NCBI GenBank assembly: GCA_018648945.1
Contig: JABGQJ010000387.1
Location: 1-7,325 of the forward strand
Source: Victivallales bacterium
GTDB taxonomy: Bacteria > Verrucomicrobiota > Lentisphaeria > Oligosphaerales > Lenti-02
Length of the DNA: 7,325 nucleotides
Reading direction: 5' to 3'
This document shows, piece by piece, positions 1-4,945 of the stretch. The notes below the pieces were generated by a model that did no database searches, was not told where the DNA came from, and saw only the letters and a list, made by a program, of their open reading frames with translations. The position numbers and the translations under genes are program-made. How positions within the stretch are numbered: position 1 is the first letter of the stretch; the number at the start of each line of letters is the position of its first letter.

Positions 1-436
1 CCGATGTCGCCCGCTGGCGAGGATCGTGATCGGTCTTGTAGCCCACGTATCCACCAAAGCGATTGAAGGGAAACGGCACCCCCAGGCGACAGAGGTCGAA
101 GAAGGCGGGGGCCGAGCCGAGGCCCTCGATGTAGGCCAGATCGCCGTGCATCATACCGCCCTTGAACAGGGACTGGGCGAAGTCCATCGGACTGTCCGGC
201 TCATCCCCGAAGATGCCCAGTTTGTAGTAGGTCTGCTTGTCCGAGCCAGAGTTGTTGCTGGTGCCGTTACCCAAGCGGTCTACCACCACCGCAATATCCG
301 TCACCCCGAGACCGTGCAGCGTATCTGCGCATTTCAGCCCGGCCGCCCCCGCGCCCACGATGAGAGTGTTGACCGAGCGGACACCAAACTCGATGGGGCG
401 CGAGTCGAGCTCGACAGAGAGAGAGGACGAACGCAT
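1..436 (-). CDS. FAD-binding oxidoreductase, N-terminal part (cut by left edge)
   Basis: Reading the minus strand from the ATG at 436 gives 145 open residues that continue past the left edge. An N-terminal beta strand (VNTLIVG) leads into a dinucleotide-binding motif GAGAAG at residues 28-33, followed by a strand ending VVVDR at about 49-53, the usual Rossmann FAD-binding layout. Next come a SNNSGSDKQTYYKL stretch (60-73) and HGDLAYIE (97-104), which resemble the region after the FAD motif in the fumarate reductase/L-aspartate oxidase-type flavoproteins. Substrate and partner cannot be told from this fragment. The start is the first ATG after an in-frame TGA nine codons upstream; no good Shine-Dalgarno precedes it. 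The gene is divergent from the cysteine-protein operon, and a functional link is possible but unproven. The family-level call is fairly secure; the specific enzyme is unknown. Confidence 0.85.
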   Translation of the reverse strand, partial: MRSSSLSVELDSRPIEFGVRSVNTLIVGAGAAGLKCADTLHGLGVTDIAVVVDRLGNGTSNNSGSDKQTYYKLGIFGDEPDSPMDFAQSLFKGGMMHGDLAYIEGLGSAPAFFDLCRLGVPFPFNRFGGYVGYKTDHDPRQRATS

Positions 437-524
437 GGTGGACCCGTTTCTGAATATGGTTCAAGAACAGCAGGAAATCCCGCAGGACCTTCCCGGCAAT
501 TTCGTACCCGAAGGGAGAGGTAGC

Positions 525-547
525 AAGCCCCGTCGTTTGACGGGCTT
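525..547. other. Hairpin in the divergent intergenic region
   Basis: AAGCC(C)CGTC at 525-534 pairs with GACGGGCTT at 539-547 across a GTTT loop: nine base pairs with one bulged C. It lies between the flavoprotein gene and the operon, just upstream of the candidate promoter at 551-579, and it contains a TTGACG that could be another -35 element. No U-tract follows on either strand, so a terminator is unlikely. An operator or a transcript-leader structure is possible. The remainder of 437-612 shows nothing else I can support. Confidence 0.35.
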
Positions 548-550
548 CTC

Positions 551-579
551 TAGACAAGGCACAGTACGGCTGGTATTTG
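551..579 (+). promoter_or_regulatory. Candidate sigma70-like promoter for the cysteine-protein operon
   Basis: TAGACA (5 of 6 to the -35 consensus) is followed after 17 bases by TATTTG (3 of 6 to the -10 consensus). Transcription would start near 586 and leave a leader of about 27 bases before the ATG at 613. The -10 match is weak, and TTGACG at 537-542 is a competing -35 without a convincing partner. Treat this as a position guess. Confidence 0.3.
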
Positions 580-600
580 TTTGCCACCACGTCTGTGTTC

Positions 601-604
601 GGAG
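601..604 (+). promoter_or_regulatory. Ribosome-binding site that fixes the first operon start
   Basis: GGAG lies eight bases before the ATG at 613. A longer in-frame reading from a TTG at 577 would place this site inside the coding region and add a polar stretch ahead of the hydrophobic segment, so 613 is preferred. Confidence 0.7.
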
Positions 605-612
605 ACAGACCG

Positions 613-1230
613 ATGGAAATTCTCCTTGGTATCGCAGCAGCTGTGATTGTGCTCTTCAGCCTGGGAATGGCAGGGCGCGCGTCCGCCGCCGAGAAGCCCC
701 CGGTCGCCATGACCCAGCTCGCCACCCAGCCGCCTGTCCAGGTAGCCCCGGACGCCCTGCGCGAACGCCTGGAGAAGCTGGCCGAGAGCGCCCCCCCAAG
801 GAAGCTCTCCCCCGGTGCCATGTGCTACGACATGGCCATGCCGCCCGATCGCTTCGACTATGTGTGTCCCGCCTGCCAGACCAAGACCGTCCACGCCCGT
901 ACCCAGACCCAAGCCCCCATCCAATGGGAACTCGCTGCCTGCCGACGCACCCTCAAGACAATCAAGGGGCTGAACATCGAACTGACGGAAACAGGATTCT
1001 GCGCGAAGTGCGATCCCGATGCCAAGGCACCCGTCCTCGGCATCCGCATCCGCTATGCGGGCAACAAGATCCACACGATGGCTCCCATCGCCTCTGTGGA
1101 TCTCCAACTCATCGCCGAATTCATGGCTGGCAAGGACAAGCACGACGGTGGTCAAGCGGGCGAGAAACCCCTCCGCGACTACGCCAAACGACTGGCTGAA
1201 TTGCTCGGTACGGGCCCGATCAAGAAGTGA
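613..1230 (+). CDS. Six-cysteine membrane-anchored protein, paralogue 1
   Basis: A 205-residue protein of a family I do not recognise. Residues 3-20 form one hydrophobic segment, followed by ASA-AEK near 23-28, which could be a signal peptidase I site; the N-terminus has no basic residue, so topology is uncertain. A Pro/Ala/Gln-rich linker reaches about residue 48. The conserved body has Cys71 (GAMCY), Cys85 and Cys88 (CPAC), Cys110 (ACRR), and Cys130 and Cys133 (FCAKC). The two CxxC pairs could hold zinc or an Fe-S cluster, or act as thiols. The C-terminus (about 140-205) is charged, with an amphipathic RLAELLG end, and is very close to paralogue 2. This is the first gene of the operon. Its N-terminal segment differs from that of paralogues 2 and 3. 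That it is a real gene is secure; its function is unknown. Confidence 0.85.
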   Translation: MEILLGIAAAVIVLFSLGMAGRASAAEKPPVAMTQLATQPPVQVAPDALRERLEKLAESAPPRKLSPGAMCYDMAMPPDRFDYVCPACQTKTVHARTQTQAPIQWELAACRRTLKTIKGLNIELTETGFCAKCDPDAKAPVLGIRIRYAGNKIHTMAPIASVDLQLIAEFMAGKDKHDGGQAGEKPLRDYAKRLAELLGTGPIKK

Positions 1231-1263
1231 GGTGACCCCGTGGGAATCCTGATTGGCATCATC
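1204..1263 (+). repeat. Gene-junction direct repeat, copy 1
   Basis: This 60-base stretch covers the end of paralogue 1, its stop, the ribosome-binding site and the first codons of paralogue 2. It matches 1825-1884 (the paralogue 2/3 junction) at 55 of 60 positions. The central 19 bases (1221-1239 and 1842-1860), holding the last codons, the TGA and the GAGGTGA site, are identical. This shows that the duplicated unit was a whole gene plus its spacer. Confidence 0.8.
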
Positions 1264-1851
1264 GCCGCCCTGCTCCTCGCCGTGGCCGTGTTCGTCGCCA
1301 ACAGCTCCAGCGAGACTGCGCCACCTGCGGCAGGCAGAACCGCCATTGAGACGCGTACCCTCTCCCCTTCTCAGGTTGAATACCGGCAGCGCCTGCAGAA
1401 ACTGGCCGCCAGCGAGCCGCCTAAGAAGCTCTCGCCCGGGGCCATGTGCTATGAACCCGCCATGATTCCAGACCGGCTCGACTACACGTGCCCCGCCTGC
1501 AACACGAAGACCGTCCTGGCCAACCCAAAGCCCGCGCACACGGCGTGGGAGCTCGACGCCTGTCGACGAGTCCTGAAGACCATCAAGGGCCTGGATATCG
1601 AATTGACCGAAACAGGGTTCTGCGCGACGTGCGACCCTGATGCCAAGCAACCCGTCCTTGGTGTCCGCATCCGCTATGCGGCGAACAAGATCCACACTGT
1701 GGCTCCGGTCACCGCCAGCGATCTCCAGCTCATTGCCGAGTTCGTGGCTGGCAAAGACAAGCACGATACCGGCCCAGGCGGCGAGAGACCCCTCCGCAAC
1801 TACACCAAACGGCTGGCCGAGCTCCTCGGCACGGGCCCGCTCAAGAAGTGA
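1240..1851 (+). CDS. Six-cysteine membrane-anchored protein, paralogue 2
   Basis: A 203-residue protein starting at GTG, four bases after a strong GAGGTGA site and nine bases after the stop of paralogue 1. Residues 2-20 form a clean hydrophobic helix with no charged residue, then an Asn/Ser/Pro/Ala linker to about 44. The cysteines keep the family pattern: Cys70 (GAMCY), Cys84 and Cys87 (CPAC), Cys108 (ACRR), Cys128 and Cys131 (FCATC). The downstream IRIRYAxNKIHT and DLQLIAEF segments and the LGTGPxKK tail are shared with paralogue 1, so these two form one sub-branch in the C-terminal half. Without a basic N-terminus the helix could sit either way in the membrane, so the side on which the cysteines lie is not known. 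The function is unknown; a metal-binding or redox role is an inference from the CxxC pairs. Confidence 0.87.
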   Translation: MGILIGIIAALLLAVAVFVANSSSETAPPAAGRTAIETRTLSPSQVEYRQRLQKLAASEPPKKLSPGAMCYEPAMIPDRLDYTCPACNTKTVLANPKPAHTAWELDACRRVLKTIKGLDIELTETGFCATCDPDAKQPVLGVRIRYAANKIHTVAPVTASDLQLIAEFVAGKDKHDTGPGGERPLRNYTKRLAELLGTGPLKK

Positions 1852-1884
1852 GGTGACCCCATGGGGATCCTGATCGGCATCATC
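1825..1884 (+). repeat. Gene-junction direct repeat, copy 2
   Basis: Partner of the repeat at 1204-1263, offset by 621 bases, which is one gene plus spacer. The five differences are t/c, a/c, g/a, a/g and t/c. The g/a changes the start codon from GTG (paralogue 2) to ATG (paralogue 3). Confidence 0.8.
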
Positions 1885-2466
1885 ATTGCCCTGCTTCTTT
1901 CCGTGGCCGTGTTCGTCGCCAACACCAGCAAGGCCATCCCAGCGGCAGAGAACGCACCCGCCATGAAAGAGCGCGCTGTGTCCTCCTCCGCCGACTACCA
2001 GCAGCGCCTGCAAAAGCTGGCCGCCAGCGAACCACCCAAGGAACTCTCGCTCGGCGCCATGTGCTACAAAACCGCCATGCCGCCCGACCGCTTCGACTAT
2101 GTCTGCCCCACCTGCAAGGCAAAGACCGTCCTGGCCAATCCCAAGCGCTCCCGCAATTCCCGGGAACTGGACGCCTGCCGACGCCAACTCAAGCAGATCA
2201 AAGGGCTGAAAGCAGAGCTGATCGAGACTGGGTTCTGCGCCACCTGCTTCCCCGAAGCCAAGGCGCCTTCGCTCGACCTCGTGATCCACAACGCCGACGG
2301 CACCAGCCACCGGGTCAACGGAATCAGCAGCAACGACCTCCTGCTGATCACAGAGTTCCTGGCGGGCGAGACCAAGCACAAGGGCAGCCAGGGAAGGGAA
2401 ACCCCTCTGAAGGACCACCTCCCTCGGCTTCGGCAGTTGCTTGGTCTGCTCAAGGAAACTAGGTAG
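1861..2466 (+). CDS. Six-cysteine membrane-anchored protein, paralogue 3 (mosaic)
   Basis: A 201-residue protein; ATG four bases after GAGGTGA and nine bases after the previous stop. Its first 20 residues match paralogue 2 at 18 of 20 positions and form the same uncharged hydrophobic helix. Cysteines are at 68, 82, 85, 106, 126 and 129 in the family pattern. The protein is a mosaic. Residues 56-95 match paralogue 2 at 30 of 40 positions but paralogue 4 at 18 of 40. Residues 138-196 match paralogue 4 at 44 of 59 positions but paralogue 2 at 24 of 59. After the last CxxC it reads FPEA, like FPNA in paralogue 4 and unlike DPDA in paralogues 1 and 2. No motif identifies an enzyme. Function is unknown, but it clearly belongs with its neighbours. 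Confidence 0.87.
   Translation: MGILIGIIIALLLSVAVFVANTSKAIPAAENAPAMKERAVSSSADYQQRLQKLAASEPPKELSLGAMCYKTAMPPDRFDYVCPTCKAKTVLANPKRSRNSRELDACRRQLKQIKGLKAELIETGFCATCFPEAKAPSLDLVIHNADGTSHRVNGISSNDLLLITEFLAGETKHKGSQGRETPLKDHLPRLRQLLGLLKETR
2420..2444 (+). repeat. 25-base direct repeat shared by paralogues 3 and 4
   Basis: The 25 bases at 2420-2444, encoding the PRLRQLLG region near the end of paralogue 3, recur exactly at 2933-2957 in paralogue 4. Exact identity at synonymous positions between otherwise diverged copies suggests recent gene conversion or duplication of the 3' part. Confidence 0.75.
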
Positions 2467-2487
2467 CGGAGAAGGGGATTCTGCGCC

Positions 2488-2979
2488 ATGGCACCCACCC
2501 GAGTAGAGTACGAACAACGGCTGCTGAGTCTGGCAGCAAGCGCCCGACCTCGGGACCTCTCCTGCGGAGCCTGCTGCTATGCGCCTGCTCCTCCGCTCAT
2601 CCTGTCTGACTACGTCTGCCCGCGCTGTGGCGAAAGAGGTGTTCTGAGTATTCAGGAATACCCCCAACTCGCCCACGAGTTGGACGCCTGCCGCGAACTG
2701 CTAAGCGAGATCAAGGGCTTGCGTGTGGAACTGCTCGAGACCGGCTTCTGCACAGCGTGCTTCCCAAATGCCCAAGGAGGGTCGTTGGACTTGGTAGTCC
2801 ATCACGACCACAAGACCAGCCATCGCGCAAATGGCATTAACAGCAACGACCTCGTGCTGATCACGGAGTTCCTCGCGGGTGAGACTAAGCATGAGGGCTA
2901 CTGCGGCGAAGAGACCCCCTTGCAGAAGCACATCCCTCGGCTTCGGCAGTTGCTTGGCTTGCCGGAAGATACGAAGTAG
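2488..2979 (+). CDS. Six-cysteine protein without membrane anchor, paralogue 4
   Basis: A 163-residue protein that lacks the hydrophobic N-terminus and linker of its three sisters and begins directly at the VEYEQRL helix. ATG at 2488 follows a purine-rich GGAGAAGGGG site, and no in-frame upstream start would add a membrane helix, so it looks soluble. The family cysteines are Cys30, Cys44, Cys47, Cys68, Cys88 and Cys91. It also has Cys26 and Cys29, making a C-x2-CC cluster (SCGACCY), and Cys139 near the C-terminus. These extra cysteines could complete another metal site or be reactive thiols. The gap to paralogue 3 is 21 bases and to the radical SAM gene 22 bases, so it is the copy next to the enzyme. 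The function is unknown. It may be the cytosolic form nearest the enzyme's role. Confidence 0.85.
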   Translation: MAPTRVEYEQRLLSLAASARPRDLSCGACCYAPAPPLILSDYVCPRCGERGVLSIQEYPQLAHELDACRELLSEIKGLRVELLETGFCTACFPNAQGGSLDLVVHHDHKTSHRANGINSNDLVLITEFLAGETKHEGYCGEETPLQKHIPRLRQLLGLPEDTK

Positions 2980-2990
2980 TCCTCATTGCC

Positions 2991-2994
2991 GGAG
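2991..2994 (+). promoter_or_regulatory. Ribosome-binding site that selects a TTG start
   Basis: GGAG sits seven bases before TTG at 3002 and 11 bases after the stop of paralogue 4. No ATG or GTG lies at a workable distance ahead of the radical SAM core, so this site is the main reason for the TTG start. Confidence 0.6.
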
Positions 2995-3001
2995 CTGCCC
3001 C

Positions 3002-4111
3002 TTGCCCACCACCCGCCGCCTTGCCCCGTCCTTCCTGCCAGCCACTGCCGTGCTGGAGATGACCTACCGATGCAACCACGCCTGCCTGTTCTGCTCGTGC
3101 CCCTGGCTTGACCCCGACAACGATTTCGATCTGCGCCCTGAACTCCCCGTCGAGGCATGGAAACAGGCTGTCTCCCGACTCGGGGAGATGGGTTGCACGA
3201 TCTTCGCCTTCACCGGTGGCGAAGCCCTACTCAAGCCGGGGTTGCTTGAGCTCATTGAGCATACTGCCGGCCTCGAAGTCGAACACGTGGAGACCGAGGA
3301 GGGCGAGCTCCGCAGCCGACTCGGCCCACCCAAGCTCTATCTGCTCTCCAACGGCAAGCTGATGAGCGATGAGGTGCTCCGCTTCTGTGCCCGCCACGAC
3401 GTCCACCTCAGTCTCAGCCTCCCTGGCATGACCACCTTTGGCGAGCACACCCAGGGCAGCACGACGACTGCGGACATCCTGGGCTGGTTCCGCCGCGCTG
3501 CCGATCTGGGGGTCGAGACCACGGCTGGCGTGACCGTCACCGCCCTGAACATCGACGAGCTCTACGAGACCCTAGCCGAGGCCCTGCTGGCGGGCGCGGG
3601 CGACATTCTGCTCAACCGCTTCCTGCCAGGAGGGCGCGGGCTCCAGCACGCCGACCGGCTTTCCCTGCCTGCCGAAGACATCCCGCGCATGCTCGACATC
3701 GCCGAGGACGTGCTCCAGACCGCCAAGCGCTGGGGCAACGTCGGCACCGAACTACCCAAGTGCCTCTTCGACCCCTCGCGCTACGAACGCCTGACCGTCG
3801 GCACGCGGTGCGCCGCCGCTCGCGACTTCTTTGTGATCGATCCCTCCGGCTACATCCGCGTCTGCAACCACTCCCCGGTCCGCCTCGTGCACCTAGACGA
3901 CATCGAGACACTCCCTGACCATCCGGAATGGCAGCGCTTTGTCTTCAAGGACTACCTGCCCGCCGCCTGCGCCGGTTGCCCGATCAGCCTCGACTGCGAC
4001 GGCGGTTGCCGCGAAGCCGCCCGCGTCGTCACCGGCCAACCCAACGGCGTCGATCCCGCCCTGGCAAAGAAAGCGCCGAACAAAGCATATCTTCGTCCGG
4101 CGCTTGGTTGA
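3002..4111 (+). CDS. Radical SAM/SPASM maturase-like enzyme
   Basis: A 369-residue protein read from TTG at 3002. The radical SAM signature C-x3-C-x2-C is Cys24, Cys28 and Cys31, which bind the 4Fe-4S cluster that cleaves S-adenosylmethionine. TGGE at 71-74 is the SAM-contacting GGE motif. The C-terminus carries a SPASM domain: C-x12-G-x4-C at Cys270 and Cys288, then C-x2-C-x5-C-x3-C at 323, 326, 332 and 336, fitting the family pattern for auxiliary Fe-S clusters. The final cysteine of the usual seven-cysteine pattern is missing, although Cys254 upstream is a possible extra ligand. SPASM enzymes generally modify peptides or proteins in the cytosol. No peptide-recognition domain is visible. 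As the last gene of the operon, 22 bases after paralogue 4, it probably acts on or with the cysteine proteins (inference). A longer reading from GTG at 2879 would overlap paralogue 4 and is rejected. Confidence 0.92.
   Translation: MPTTRRLAPSFLPATAVLEMTYRCNHACLFCSCPWLDPDNDFDLRPELPVEAWKQAVSRLGEMGCTIFAFTGGEALLKPGLLELIEHTAGLEVEHVETEEGELRSRLGPPKLYLLSNGKLMSDEVLRFCARHDVHLSLSLPGMTTFGEHTQGSTTTADILGWFRRAADLGVETTAGVTVTALNIDELYETLAEALLAGAGDILLNRFLPGGRGLQHADRLSLPAEDIPRMLDIAEDVLQTAKRWGNVGTELPKCLFDPSRYERLTVGTRCAAARDFFVIDPSGYIRVCNHSPVRLVHLDDIETLPDHPEWQRFVFKDYLPAACAGCPISLDCDGGCREAARVVTGQPNGVDPALAKKAPNKAYLRPALG
4071..4105 (-). terminator. Possible intrinsic terminator for the pilin-like gene
   Basis: AAGCGCCG at 4071-4078 is perfectly complementary to CGGCGCTT at 4098-4105, with a 19-base loop. 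On the minus strand the second arm runs into TTTCTTTG, a T-rich tail. It lies about 27 bases past the stop of the pilin-like gene, inside the last codons of the convergent radical SAM gene. The long loop and impure T-tract make it weak. There is no T-tract on the plus strand. Confidence 0.3.
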
Positions 4112-4131
4112 TCAAGAATGTGTTCTCGGTC

Positions 4132-4809
4132 CTATGGTCCGGAGCGGATCGTCAGGCCCCAGTCCGCGATGATCTGACGGGTGTTCATATGCGACACATG
4201 CCCGTCACTGAAACCGACGTTACTCCCGTCGCCATGGACGATGTTCGAGGAACTGCGTACGGCAGTGTCACATCCCGCCCGGCACCTCAGGGCATACCCG
4301 ATACGATAGGCGCTGCCACTGTCCTCGGCATGGGCACAGTCAGCAACCAGGATTGTCTTGGTAGGCTGCCGAATTTGGCCAAGCGTGACACTGGCATCCG
4401 TCGCCGACCAGCCGCCAAGTCGACCCATCGCATAGTTGATCTGGACATTCCACCCCGAAGGCATGGCCCACTTGGAGCTGGAACTCCCACGGCTTGGACA
4501 GGAGTACACTTCCTGGCTATTGCCGACATACGGTCCGACGCGTGGTCCCCAGCGAAGCTCGGGGAAATTCTGGACTGTGCCACTGTTCCAGCCCATCCAC
4601 TTCGGAAAGCGGTCGTCGTTGTCATCTACATACATCAGGAGGCCAAGACCAAGCTGTTTGAGGTTCGCTTGGCAGGCCGCGCTACGTGCCTTCTCACGAG
4701 CCTGCTGCAGAGCCGGCAAGAGCATCGATGCGAGAATCGCGATGATCGCGATCACCACTAGCAGTTCGATCAGGGTGAACTGCACAACCACTTTGGCCTT
4801 TTGGAACAT
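4132..4809 (-). CDS. Type IV pilin-like protein with H-x9-DG motif
   Basis: A 225-residue protein. A short basic leader (residues 1-10, Lys4 and Lys6) precedes [20 protein letters not shown] (11-30), the classic prepilin N-terminus with Glu at mature position 5. The hydrophobic helix continues into [13 protein letters not shown]. The C-terminus has His192 followed nine residues later by Asp202-Gly203 and HV, the H-x9-DG motif of the DUF1559-type prepilins abundant in Planctomycetes and Lentisphaerae. YSCPS at 102-106 is also typical. The expected product is processed by prepilin peptidase and displayed as a pseudopilin or secretion/surface protein; its exact role is unknown in the family. ATG 4809 is chosen because AGGAG lies eight bases upstream, against an in-frame start at 4869. 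The residue before the cleavage point is Gln instead of the usual Gly. Confidence 0.93.
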   Translation of the reverse strand: MFQKAKVVVQFTLIELLVVIAIIAILASMLLPALQQAREKARSAACQANLKQLGLGLLMYVDDNDDRFPKWMGWNSGTVQNFPELRWGPRVGPYVGNSQEVYSCPSRGSSSSKWAMPSGWNVQINYAMGRLGGWSATDASVTLGQIRQPTKTILVADCAHAEDSGSAYRIGYALRCRAGCDTAVRSSSNIVHGDGSNVGFSDGHVSHMNTRQIIADWGLTIRSGP

Positions 4810-4817
4810 GGCGAGAT

Positions 4818-4822
4818 CTCCT
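4818..4822 (-). promoter_or_regulatory. Ribosome-binding site of the pilin-like gene
   Basis: AGGAG on the minus strand, eight bases before ATG 4809. It rules out the start 60 bases upstream, which would bury this site in the coding region. Confidence 0.75.
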
Positions 4823-4874
4823 GAAATTGACCGACATCTATCGGGCGACCAATGACTACCAACCTGCAAAGACT

Positions 4875-4903
4875 ATGTTAGCTCGCCAGTCCTGGACCTG
4901 CAA
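4875..4903 (-). promoter_or_regulatory. Candidate promoter of the pilin-like gene
   Basis: On the minus strand, TTGCAG (3 of 6) at 4898-4903 and TAACAT (4 of 6) at 4875-4880 are spaced by 17 bases within the 136-base gap after the second radical SAM gene. That gap suggests the pilin-like gene has its own promoter. Nothing else was recognised in the gap. Confidence 0.3.
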
Positions 4904-4945
4904 GTCGCTCTTCTTCGGAGATTGCGCACATACCATCAACGCGCT

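Noticed and set aside
26..523. A 165-residue plus-strand open frame at the left edge
   Set aside because: It lies antisense to the clear FAD-binding fragment, which has a GxGxxG motif; the plus-strand frame shows no domain.
237..1199. A 320-residue plus-strand frame overlapping the first paralogue
   Set aside because: Its product is Arg/Pro-rich and out of frame with the conserved cysteine protein, and it crosses the intergenic promoter region.
1204..1884. The repeated junctions as a mobile-element or CRISPR repeat
   Set aside because: Only two copies exist, they lie at gene boundaries and include coding sequence, and the rest of the unit is also homologous, so gene duplication explains them.
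550..2676. A 708-residue open frame on the minus strand opposite the paralogue array
   Set aside because: It mirrors the repeats of the plus-strand genes and comes from GC-rich codon use. The plus strand has ribosome-binding sites, fixed cysteine spacing across four copies and protein-level conservation; this frame has no recognisable domain.
613..2979. The paralogues as RiPP precursor peptides
   Set aside because: They are 163-205 residues long, conserved along their length, and lack a leader/core boundary or repeated core; a protein partner or protein substrate role fits better, so only the broader substrate idea is kept.
2879..3001. N-terminal extension of the operon's radical SAM enzyme from a GTG
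   Set aside because: It would overlap paralogue 4 by about 100 bases with a basic, unconserved sequence; the GGAG site fits the TTG at 3002 far better.
3928..4761. A 277-residue plus-strand frame over the convergent junction
   Set aside because: It overlaps the end of the radical SAM gene out of frame and runs antisense to the unmistakable pilin-like gene.
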